A stretch of 64,000 nt of DNA, taken from Chrysophaeum taylorii (Eukaryota; Sar; Pelagophyceae; Pelagomonadales; Pelagomonadaceae). The notes beneath the pieces were generated by a model, which had not been told where the DNA came from, did no database searches, and saw nothing but the letters and a program-made list of their open reading frames with translations. Positions 33,701-41,678 of the stretch are shown here, piece by piece. The DNA is taken from contig JAQMWT010000028.1 in assembly GCA_029834535.1 (NCBI GenBank), forward strand, positions 124,001 to 188,000. Direction: 5' to 3'. The number at the start of each line of letters is the position of its first letter. Position 1 is the stretch's first letter. Position numbers and translations under genes: made by a program.

Positions 33701-34962
33701 GGCCCGAGGCAGACAAGCGTCGGCTGCTCGGCTTCTTCTTCAACCATGACCTCGGTCCGAACCACGATCTCTCGAAGTTCCTCGCCGACCGGCTTTTTGC
33801 GTTCAGCCTCGAGCCTGTCAATGTACGCTGCGGAAGACTCTGCAGCCCACTCGAACAGATCACGACCTACTACGGCCAAGTCTGAAGCCTCCTCGAGGGT
33901 GATCTCATGCGGAATCTTCTTGGTCTTTTTCAGTTTCTCCGTCCACTGCTTCTGCCGCGCTCTCAAGTAGGGATCGTCCCGCCAGGTTTTGCGCTTGGTT
34001 TCCACAATATGCTTCTCGCGGCGAGGTTTACGGATCTGCGGCGGGATCTTGTTTTCTCTTTGTATCGGGCAAAAGAGGCCTGAGAAGATGTTGCCAACGT
34101 GCACAATGCGCTGTCCGTGGTTACGCAGCGACATTTCCCAGTAGTGTTCGGCGTAGCGTACGTGGTCGGGGATCACAGACTGCATCACTTCGTATACTTC
34201 AGTTTGCTCCCTCCAATCCTCCGTGCTCGACATCATCACCAGTTCCTCGGGCCGCTTGGACGTAATCTTCGACAAACCATGTGAGAGTCGATGCCAGTCA
34301 CGCTGCTGGTCGATCCACTTTTGGAGCACTCGGTCCTCTCTATTCAAACAAAGACTGTCGGAGAGCGTCAACGAACTCACATACTTTTCTTCCTCACGCC
34401 GAGTGGTCTCGCTCTCTTCCGTCATTCGCTGTCGCAGCGAGGCCAACGCCGCAAAGTAGCGCTCACGGTCGCGCACCGGGTCAAACGGCAGAGGCTGCTT
34501 TGGAAATAAATCAGCCTGTATCGAGTGGCCTTCGGAACCGGCGCATCGAGCCGCTTGTCGCGAGCATGACGTCTCGTCGCTCATCCTGACAGTAGATTGG
34601 AGAGCACTACCGCCATTGCTGTTGTCTTGCGTAGCGGCGGCATACCTCTCGAAATGCTCCACTGAACCCAAAATCGAACGCTCCAACACGAGGCCTTCTT
34701 GCGTTCGTCTCACACCCCTCAGTTTCTCTGGTGACGATACTTTCTCTAAAGCATCGCGCGCGATATCCTCCTCAGGCCGGACTTTGCGGGAGACGAGGCA
34801 AGTCTTTTTTTTCGTCGGTCGCGTGGCCGTCTTTTTCACCACCGACACGGTCCAATTTTCTTTAGGCTCGGCCACTGGGATCAGTGCCGGTGCCTTCTCC
34901 TCATTAGACGCCGCCGCCGCCGCCGCCGCTGCCGCCTCCCCCTCGAAGTTGTCGGCCACCAT
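30703..34962 (-). CDS. MYCBP-associated protein-like with C-terminal phosphoglycerate kinase-like domain
   Basis: A single frame of 1,419 residues starts at the ATG at 34962. Residues about 215-305 (LQKWIDQQRDWHRLSHGLSK through VHVGNIFSGLF) match the MYCBPAP signature. Residues about 415-545 (LGPRELTFISSIAQPVYASL onward) look like an ASH/MSP-type beta-sandwich. An acidic linker follows (about 680-720). Residues about 850-1335 read like a diverged phosphoglycerate kinase: FQANLDI, RLKNVDRFAGACLKNHLNVA, ADEILLAGRLALECL, VHLQLPTDF, YALDLGPVTCDLFKSAV, VYWEGLLGTAECAAF and VVICGGATVMWVG. An acidic insert interrupts the domain and a poly-acidic tail ends the protein. MYCBPAP proteins belong to ciliary or sperm-tail axonemes; local ATP supply by the PGK part is tempting, but the active-site loops are degenerate, so catalysis is doubtful. 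It diverges from the coiled-coil gene. Confidence 0.8.
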   Translation of the reverse strand: MVADNFEGEAAAAAAAAASNEEKAPALIPVAEPKENWTVSVVKKTATRPTKKKTCLVSRKVRPEEDIARDALEKVSSPEKLRGVRRTQEGLVLERSILGSVEHFERYAAATQDNSNGGSALQSTVRMSDETSCSRQAARCAGSEGHSIQADLFPKQPLPFDPVRDRERYFAALASLRQRMTEESETTRREEEKYVSSLTLSDSLCLNREDRVLQKWIDQQRDWHRLSHGLSKITSKRPEELVMMSSTEDWREQTEVYEVMQSVIPDHVRYAEHYWEMSLRNHGQRIVHVGNIFSGLFCPIQRENKIPPQIRKPRREKHIVETKRKTWRDDPYLRARQKQWTEKLKKTKKIPHEITLEEASDLAVVGRDLFEWAAESSAAYIDRLEAERKKPVGEELREIVVRTEVMVEEEAEQPTLVCLGPRELTFISSIAQPVYASLRLENRGSTVVYYEWRRVTRHAAEYDDCAYNVSKVGALSRDVVFFCLNPRGSLSPRHSEEASFVFQSKVSGQFADEWELVVAPLTKTDVWKIALRGIVTPTEDQAHLRAAVDVEFVTQLSHSGVKQLVVDDVVAMVRTPNETRRQRRRQREEEAFGIASTPRNLYYTLDRYEALATLWLEASQFISELARPASSEVVEVNVANEALSLVQQAWDGDVDTIRRVLDGVEFRASSREEDEPCEATQAKKEPEEQGEDENEYDEDEDEKTEWPELTVEKQDPTLTDPRAVRLRALEARWRCLVCEAATRNEVTISKTPDLTAVALALAAAERTAGLSDTPAPMVNDEAWASLLEGVQLDEGNEPEVVAANNVEANGGSGEAAYRAGAVAAVMHILTTLEVHTPLSRFCQERSVSLSHVAVARATDVEGRVVLFQANLDICFELEERVWSLGDGAEQRIDQTARSLLAFLPILEDNNKRKTEPVVNVGPPRAVVLITEITSDEQRPSSVLLVDALKTSAAGGRYLVEFCGSVTSLEERLATLDNASSLVPLLVLEARNSEHLLCPPRPATEMPPSADDVALPRWAESEAIAAQHAFAAAFEAADAGARLTGLVDVVVHDDLKTLGPTPSGTPQAHDTSARSLARLKNVDRFAGACLKNHLNVAARLLSCDRPLVIVLGDTERHAFGTKKNGLVARAGELDFWIDHADEILLAGRLALECLAALGVQTGKHDIDVAVLPIASKLLAKATRNDVHLQLPTDFATGNLLVDKTGVVGGGGIEIDEDDSADEDGDEVVEAEEEDDDEDPAAGYDYDGDVGDAVVKSGGIPADAYALDLGPVTCDLFKSAVGRARSVYWEGLLGTAECAAFQTGTREITEACVCAHDDRNALVVICGGATVMWVGRFASVDAFGDGDAVTHLADPDGREEPFSFLLAGGTMPGIARIQARDPLPDELMLDAELRARAAEMEDEEDEDEDEEEEEEEEESDD

Positions 34963-35085
34963 TGCAGTTGCGCGCTACATTACATACTCCACTACATTCA
35001 TGTTGACCTCAACGTGTACACAAAGTATCGTCGGATATGGAGATACGCCGCTGACAATTCGGCGTCGTCAAGGGCGGAGGCCAAC
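34963..35085. promoter_or_regulatory. Presumed bidirectional promoter of a divergent pair
   Basis: Only 123 bp separate the two opposing ATGs, so both promoters and 5' leaders must lie here or overlap the genes. I do not recognise a specific motif. Confidence 0.45.
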
Positions 35086-36363
35086 ATGCCCGATGCCGTC
35101 GACTACGACAATGATGACGATAACGCTATCTTTTCGGAAGAAGACGCGCGGCTGTTTCTGCCCTCGTCGAAACAGCAACATCAAGCGGGAGTGACTCGGT
35201 TTGAGGATCTCGACGAAGACCCTTGGCAGCTGAACTCGAGAACCCGCGCCGAAGTACCGAGGATCGTGGTGCCGCACAAACCGAGGGCGACGCCGCGGCG
35301 CCCGTACTCCGCGGGCACATTTCGACCGGGATCGCAGCTCAAGCGCAAGCAACGGCCTAGCAGTGCCCACCTGAACCGCGCCGCGAGCCGCGGTCTCGCG
35401 GATCATTCGTTCGCGCAGTTCATGCTTGGCCGCATTCAGGATGCCGACGACGCGCGACAGGTTGCGGAGAGTAACGAGCTCCGGAGCAAACTGCTTGCGT
35501 TTGCGCACACGGAACGCGTATATGCGGACAAGGATCGGGTTCTCCGCCAGCTCGACGTCCACAGGCGTAACCTCCGCATGCGCGCCGAGAGTGCGGACGC
35601 GGAAAACGACATTCAATTGACGCGCGCGGCGGCCTCTGTCGTCAATAAAGTGCGGTCTTTCTACTCGGATCTTCGTGCCGAGCGGGTTTGCCTGCAGAAG
35701 GTAACAGACGGGCTCAAGGACCAGATGCGCGAGAGCATTCTCGAAAAAGAAAGAGCTCTCGCCGCCGCTGCGGCGGCCGAAGCGGCTCGCGAGGCTGCAC
35801 TGACTGAGCTAGACGACACTAAGCGCGAAGCGAAGGCGGCAATGGAGAATGCCAATACCACGATGTCGGCGGCAGCGCAGGCCTCAGCCTCAGCCTGCAC
35901 CGATGCGGCGAGGTTAAAGATCGAGCTCGAGTCGATGCGGCACGAACTTCGCAATGCGCGAAATGCCGAGGACGAGGCGCGTCGCTCCAAATTAGCCGAT
36001 GTTGACCAAATGCGCGCGCGTGTTGAAGAGGAGGCGAGTCGGAGCCGCGAGCTCGCAATCTTCGGCGAACGCATGAAATCTAAGGTAACGAGCGTCGAGC
36101 ACCAAGCCCAGACTGTCAAGTTCCGCGCCGAGGTCGCCGAGGAGCGCGCTGCCAGGCTCGAAGCCGTTACCTCAATAAACACAGCGCTTAGCGCTGAGGT
36201 CGAGCGCCTCAAGTCTATGCTCATGTGTCGCGGTGGCAAAGCCCCGGCGCGCCACACTAAGACACGTCGATCACCAACCAAGGGCAGCAAGCACCATAAG
36301 AAAGGGGGTAGTTCCAGAAAGAAGAGCTCGAAACGCGTTCGGCCCAAGTCTCCCCGCCGATAG
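35086..36363 (+). CDS. Coiled-coil protein, possibly axonemal or microtubule-associated
   Basis: The frame has 425 residues from the ATG at 35086; the longer frame begins with GTG at 35014. The N-terminus is acidic and contains RRPYSAGTF and KRKQRPSSAH, RPxSA-type motifs often seen in ciliary and microtubule-binding proteins. Residues about 115-390 are almost continuous Ala/Glu/Arg-rich coiled coil. The C-terminal 45 residues are very basic (KGSKHHKKGGSSRKKSSKR). No enzyme domain is visible. Its head-to-head position with the MYCBPAP-like gene suggests co-expression and a flagellar or basal-body role, which is inference from context. Confidence 0.65.
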   Translation: MPDAVDYDNDDDNAIFSEEDARLFLPSSKQQHQAGVTRFEDLDEDPWQLNSRTRAEVPRIVVPHKPRATPRRPYSAGTFRPGSQLKRKQRPSSAHLNRAASRGLADHSFAQFMLGRIQDADDARQVAESNELRSKLLAFAHTERVYADKDRVLRQLDVHRRNLRMRAESADAENDIQLTRAAASVVNKVRSFYSDLRAERVCLQKVTDGLKDQMRESILEKERALAAAAAAEAAREAALTELDDTKREAKAAMENANTTMSAAAQASASACTDAARLKIELESMRHELRNARNAEDEARRSKLADVDQMRARVEEEASRSRELAIFGERMKSKVTSVEHQAQTVKFRAEVAEERAARLEAVTSINTALSAEVERLKSMLMCRGGKAPARHTKTRRSPTKGSKHHKKGGSSRKKSSKRVRPKSPRR

Positions 36364-37602
36364 AGTTTACTGCGCGCGTCGCGCTCACACGATCGAAGTT
36401 CATTCTTTCGCTATGCATGCAAGAAAGACCACATCCCTCACAGGGCATTCATCGTCTTTGCCGACATCCAACTCTCGGCGATTAATGACCGCCTGCACCA
36501 CACAGCCCCATGGTTGCTTTAGACTTGGCTGCTGCGTTAATATACCACATACGCAGTTCAACACACCTGCGCGCATTGCGACTTGCCGGGTTGGTGTTTG
36601 CGGTAAACGCAGTGGGGTCAGCTGACCGGCGATAGATCCTTGGAGGATTCACGAGGCCCGTGGTGCGACAGAGTTTGCTGAAATGCTGGGGATCGCTCGC
36701 GCCCGAGGTTCGAAATCCGCGGAACGCGCGCAAGACCGGCATCGGGGTTGAAACGTAGCTTTAGAAACTCCAATTTAATCAGAATTCACAGTATTTTCTA
36801 GCACGAAATGTGGCCGAGGCGTGTAGAATACCGACTTTTCGCCTACCTGGGCAGGTCGGGGTTATTGATATACAGTCGTCGAGATCTTATCGTTGGCTTT
36901 CTATCCGTCCAAGCGCGACCTCGATCCGAGACTATGGCGCTGAGTTACAAGCCGTCGAAGGTCCCATCTTCAAGGTGAACATACCAACTTTATCCCTTTT
37001 GATGCGATTTTCTCGAAACGAGGTTATCCATTAATGTCGGTGTTTTAAGCGCCTCAGCCACAAATCAAGTTAAAACTTTTCCTCGGGGGTTTCGCCCCCG
37101 ACACACCCAATTCGCCCGCCGCCCCCTTCGCCGCCCGGCAAGAAAGGCCGCCGCGTGAACTTGAAAAAAGGGGGACCGCCAAATCCAACCATGATTATAG
37201 CTCCCGGAAAGCGGGCTACTTAAGCCTCGATTCCTGCAATGGGTTAAGCACCACTGGCCCCGCCTGATACACTACTTAACTAGATACGCAAGGTCGAAAT
37301 GCTCTAGTTGAAAAACTGGCCTTCTCAGAGAAGGTTTACTTCGAATCCAAATATCGCGGACATCACCAGCGTGACGAGCCCCTTAAATCTAGGGTTTAGG
37401 AGTAAACTCAAAGGTTAAAAGGCGAAGCGTGCTAAGAAGCAGCTTAGATTATCGGGGGTGACTCTGTACTCTGGCAGCGCTAATAAGTCTTCGAGAAAAA
37501 GGGAACTAATAACTCAAAGCGTCGAAGACGCAGGTTGAAACCAGGGGGATAGTCGTGCGCACCCACGAGCACTCCAAAAAAGCGACACTGAGTCAACACA
37601 CC
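36364..37602. other. Intergenic, no gene recognised
   Basis: Only short scattered frames are present and nothing resembles a known family. It may hold 3' and 5' untranslated regions of the flanking genes. Confidence 0.5.
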
Positions 37603-38347
37603 ATGAGCTCGATGGCTAGTCTCCTCGACAGCATGCCCTCTCCGCTACCGCCGCCAGACGCGCGGTCCGACGCGTCCCTAGTGATCGTTGGAGCCGAGCC
37701 CCTATCACCGCAGGCGCCGCCGTCGCGTACGCCGTCGCGGCCAAAGGCCTTGGGTAAGCGGCGGGCGAGGCGACGAGAGCAGCAACAGCTGCTCGAGCGC
37801 CTGTGGGAGGCAACGGAAGATGAGGAGGAGGACGACATCGAGCCACCGGGACTGTTCACCGACTACGCCCGTCGCATGATTTGCGACGAGCACCTACTCA
37901 GTCGCTTCTTGAATGGAGCACACCTTCGTCGTCCTGCCAGACAAGCTGCGCGAGATAAGGGCCTGTGTCCACGCGCGCGGGAGGCCAGGCGCGGTTGGCT
38001 CCGCATCGAAAGATGCCTTCGTACCTGGCTTCGCCGCTACGGGCGTCATGATCTTGGTTCCGTAGTCGCTGTCGAGGAACCCGTGGCCTCTTGGCTGGCC
38101 AACGAGCCCCTGGCGACCCTCCTACGCGTGCCGTCGGCTGTGGTCGATCGCCGGGTCGTACATGCGTACGTTGCCTTTGTCTCGGTATCACTCGATTGCG
38201 CTTGTTTCTCGCAGGCTCGCCCAGTTCCACGGCTGCTTCTCGCTCACCGATCACCCTGACTTTGTCGTTCTGCGGCCACCCGGGAATCCAGGCGCCGTCC
38301 TCCGCCACGGGGCTCTTATTGCAGACGCCTTTGACCTTTTGCGCTGA
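37603..38347 (+). CDS. R3H domain protein, R3HDM4-like, two exons
   Basis: Exons 37603-38165 and 38215-38347 flank a 49-bp GTACGT...CTCGCAG intron and give 231 residues. Without splicing the frame drifts into unrelated sequence. With splicing it reads RRVVHALAQFHGCFSLTDHP and then FVVLRPPG, an R3H domain at the C-terminus with its Arg-x3-His core. The N-terminal part (LLERLWEATEDEEED, GLFTDYARRMICDEHLLSRF) fits the R3H-associated N-terminal domain of R3HDM4-type proteins. R3H domains bind single-stranded nucleic acid; the cellular role of R3HDM4 is poorly known. The start is the first ATG pair (MSSMASLL). The intron is inferred from restored homology and canonical ends. Confidence 0.8.
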
Positions 38348-38626
38348 TTTGCTGTGTTCTTACGATGTGTAGATAAACGATGACGACATCGTGTATATGC
38401 TAAAAACGCCCAGTATGCCACGGGATGCGAGGAGGCCGCACTTAGCACAGCCCACCGCACTGTGCGGGCTCGAATATGTCGAGGCAGGGTGGTGCGTGCA
38501 CTGTTCCAGCCGCAGTGGTTCGAGGCCGCAATACTAGTGGTGGGATTCTGCTGTACAGGAGCGTAGGTGCTTTCACTTGGTGACAGAGTGATCCGCGCAT
38601 GTGGCCTGTGTCTCTTCAATTTGAAT

Positions 38627-39355
38627 TCACGGTCGGCGATTGCGCCTCACCGCGGCGGCGGCCAGCGCCACCCCAGCTACAACCAGGCCCGTAGCCACAG
38701 CCCTCGCCCGGTTGCCCAGGCATGGGATGCTCAGCACCACGCTGTTGTTGAGCGACATGAAGCGAGCGGCATGCTGCTCCAAGGTCTCAAAGTGCTCCGG
38801 CCACTCCTTACCAATCTTGTTGAAGGTGTTCATAAAATGCTGTCTTGCCTCTTTCATGTTATCGGCGACGTCAAACAGCTTATGGTCGCAGTTGGGGAAT
38901 ATCTTCTTGACCTTCTTCTGAGTCATTTTACCGCCGCCGACCACGAGCGCACCGTAGAGGATAAACGCGGCTGCCACCAGTTCCACAGAACCAGCCGTAG
39001 CGATTATATCGCAGTAGGCCGACGTTGCGGCCGTGCGTATGCGAGTGGCCTCGGTGCGCCATTTTGGGCCAAGGATCTGCTCGAGGTCTGCGGCGTATCT
39101 CGGTGCCATGTCACCAAGCCCCAAAGCCTTGATGCGCTGCACCATCGGGTCGTCCGCATGCTGCGCGACGGCGGCCTCGAGCGCCTCCGTCAGCCAGAAG
39201 AACTGTCCAATCGCGCCGGCATACAGCTGCTCCTCAACAAATATGAGCGGCAGCTTGACCATGCGAACCCGGTTGCCGAACGTGTGGCTGGAGGCTATCG
39301 ACTTGATCATGCGAACGTACAGAGACGGACCGTGCTCCTTGGTTGGTGCCGCCAT
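38627..39355 (-). CDS. Heme oxygenase-like protein with C-terminal membrane anchor
   Basis: The 242-residue frame starts at the ATG at 39355. The all-helical pattern fits the heme oxygenase fold. An early SLYVRMIKSIASSHTFGN offers His24 as a candidate proximal ligand, FVEEQLYAGAIGQFFWLTEA forms helix 2, and YGALVVGGGKM sits where classical enzymes have the distal-helix Gly-Gly motif (DLSGGQ). Residues about 164-205 (VADNMKEARQHFMNTFNKIG, then ARFMSLNN) match the terminal helices. A hydrophobic C-terminal segment (about 217-236) followed by RRNRRP suggests a tail anchor in the ER, as in animal-type enzymes. The classical distal motif is altered, so it may be a diverged or non-catalytic member. 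If active it would open heme to biliverdin, CO and iron. Confidence 0.6.
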   Translation of the reverse strand: MAAPTKEHGPSLYVRMIKSIASSHTFGNRVRMVKLPLIFVEEQLYAGAIGQFFWLTEALEAAVAQHADDPMVQRIKALGLGDMAPRYAADLEQILGPKWRTEATRIRTAATSAYCDIIATAGSVELVAAAFILYGALVVGGGKMTQKKVKKIFPNCDHKLFDVADNMKEARQHFMNTFNKIGKEWPEHFETLEQHAARFMSLNNSVVLSIPCLGNRARAVATGLVVAGVALAAAAVRRNRRP

Positions 39356-39477
39356 ACTTTATGCAGAGAAGTGCCACAACTGATGGACAACGCCTTGTTC
39401 CAAAGTTTGTGGCAACTTTGTGCTGAGAGCACTTCTGAGACTTCAGCAGTAGAACCACCTTTTAATTTTATATTGTA

Positions 39478-39520
39478 TGGTTTGCAACTCCCAGCAGTCA
39501 GCCAGAATAGATGAGCGCAG
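39478..39520 (+). repeat. Hairpin-family repeat copy
   Basis: ATGGTTTGCAACTCCCAGCA and then GTCAGCCAGAATAGATGAGC matches the dispersed hairpin family, again preceded by AT-rich sequence and followed by purine-rich DNA. The stem is degraded in this copy. Confidence 0.6.
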
Positions 39521-39948
39521 AGGGAAGCAATGAAGAAGCAAGAACACTAATAATAAGGGGGACGGCAGAAGTAGAAGGGAGCAGGGGAAAATGGAGAAAC
39601 AGGTGGGAAAAGCTGATGAAAGGTACAAGAAGGGGTGGCGAAAGAGGAGTGCAAAGGAAGAGAAAAGAAGCTGCGAGAGTAGCGGCAGGCGACGACACGA
39701 GAAGACGACGCTAGGAGACGGTCGTCGCATGATGCCAGACCTCCCTCCCGAACAGGCCGCCATAATTTCGTCCGGGCGAGGATTCATTACAACGTGTCAT
39801 CATGCTGCGCGCGAATCCCTTTCAGTTCATTCAAATCCCACGCACCGCTTAGCAGCAGCTCAACCCCCGTTCAACCCCCCTTGTCACACCGACGACACGC
39901 GCCAGCTGTTCTCGCCCCATACCTATTGAACAGCGCTATATTATATTA

Positions 39949-41350
39949 CCAAAAATATAATATCGTTTTTTTCCCCGTTTTATATTGATATTATATAGAA
40001 GTCATTTTTAAATAAAAAACGCCTATACAAAATTAGACAAACCAACAGCCAACACCCGAACTTTATAGCTCGGAAACGCTCTCGTCGTCGAGCACTGCGG
40101 CGACGAAGGAGGCGTCATCGGCGACTGCGGCTGGGTCTTCGTAGTCGGAGCGCCCGGCCTCGAGAGGGGGCTCGTCCTCGTCGTGGCAGTTGCTCAGCGT
40201 CTGCATGAGGAAGTCGCCGAGCTCCTCAGTGCACTTGTTGAGGAGGCGGAGGTTGACGTAGGTAAAGGCGATGGACGGTGAGGGTGTAGAGGCGGTTGCG
40301 CGTCTTGGTGTGGATGAGCTTGTGGGTCTTGCAGACTCGCTCGACGTCGGCAGACTGGACAGCCATCTCGTCGATGCGGATGGCGATGGGGGTGATCTTT
40401 GGGAATTGCTTGATGCCGGTGAGTCGCCAGTCGTCGGCGACGGACATCATCCGCGACTGCTTGAAGATCTCGCGCTCGGTGGACGCCTTGAGTCGCATGT
40501 CGGCGGGCGGTTTGATGAGGGACTGCTTGCGTTCGATGAGCGCGCCCCACTGGCCCCGGCGGAGAGCGATCTGCTTGAGCTCGGTGAAGGCCGCCTCGCG
40601 ATCAGTAGAGTCTGGGTAAAACCGCTCGATTATCTTGATGCCGTGGTCTTCCCAGTCTGTCACGTTAAAAAGCTCATCATACGTCGGCGTTGTGAACGGG
40701 TCTACCAGCCAGGCGAAGATATGCAGCGAGTCCAGGAGACCAACCTGCCGCGATGGAGAACGGGAGAGCGCATCCGACAACGAACTTGGTGATCGTCGCG
40801 GTGATGCGCTGTGCACGCGCGTCGCCACAACGATCAAAGCAGCCAGTGACCCGGGCCTGCTTACTCTTACTGCTCGCGGCTGGCTCGGACTCGGCTGTTT
40901 GCTTAGAGGGGATCGATTCAGACATGGCGCACGTCACCAGTTCCGTGGCCCTGTTCTCATAGTGCTCAAAAAGGCCCGCGTCCTCGTCGTATTGGTGGAC
41001 TTGGCGACGGCGATTTTGACCTCATCAGTAGTAAACTTGCACCCAACATTATGAGGGATCCGCCCAGTACGACGCCGTCCATGTCTGCGTCTCCTTCGAA
41101 TAGGTGCAGCCATGCGCCGCACAAGAATACGTCGTTTGATTCTCGGAATTAGTAGGTCCCTTGACGACGTAGTCCGCGACGATGCTCTTTTTGCGACCAA
41201 CCTTCGGCGCCATCGACGCAGCCGCCTCTCAAAAGTACTAACTAACTAACTAACGCTCTGAAAAGGTTTTCAAAGCGAAAATTGAAAAAATACAAACGAA
41301 ACGATATAATATTAAAATAATACCGGTATAAAACGAAATTATATTTTTGG
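39949..41350 (-). mobile_element. hAT-type DNA transposon, decayed
   Basis: The 1.4-kb unit is bounded by imperfect inverted repeats: CCAAAAATATAATATCG at the left (39949) and CGAAATTATATTTTTGG at the right (ending 41350), 15 of 17 bases matching. It encloses a broken BED-finger/hAT transposase. I could not find an 8-bp target duplication, so the exact ends are uncertain. Confidence 0.55.
40063..41213 (-). pseudogene. hAT transposase remnant with BED-like zinc finger
   Basis: The ATG at 41213 opens a short basic N-terminus followed by a zinc-finger-like segment (YSCAAHGCTYSKETQTW) that hits TAA near 41053. Other frames continue with VGCKFTTDEVKIAVAKS and CFDRCGDARAQRITATITKF (typical of hAT N-terminal halves), then WLVDPFTTPTYDELFN, and VERVCKTHKLIHTKTRNRL from the C-terminal dimerisation region. 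Another frame change near 40270-40285 leads to IAFTYVNLRLLNKCTEELGD and an acidic tail ending at 40063. The catalytic middle is largely missing. At about 380 residues in pieces against the usual 600-plus, this copy is internally deleted and cannot encode a working transposase unless unseen introns explain all the frame changes. Confidence 0.7.
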
Positions 41351-41527
41351 CCCGTTATGAAAAACGTTTTAAGCTTTTCAATACCCAAACCAGAACAGCA
41401 TCCAGTCGCATTCGCCCGCGTGCTGCTGGCATTTGTTTGCTGACGGGCGAAGGCGCGCAAGCAAACCAAGACGTCAGTGTGTTGGTGCTTTTTCCTATGG
41501 GCTGTGGCGTCCTTGAGTCCGAGTCCG

Positions 41528-41565
41528 CAGGGTTTTTAAAGGTCGACTGCTATGAGGGGGGGGGC
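41528..41565 (-). repeat. Copy of the AGCAGTCGACC repeat
   Basis: GTTTTTAAAGGTCGACTGCT followed by a poly-G run is the inverted form of the cassette arrayed at 6945-7695. Confidence 0.55.
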
Positions 41566-41678
41566 TTGAAACTCTGTGGGCTTGTTCGATGTTGCCCCCA
41601 GACGTCAGTCAGTATTCAAGGTACGTACTTTTCATTAACGAATGATCCGCGAAGATTGAACGGTTGTTGCGGTTTTGG

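Noticed and set aside
37180-37260. tRNA-like stretch with CTCGATTCC
   Set aside because: It resembles a B box, but I find no acceptor or D-stem pairing and no clear anticodon arm.
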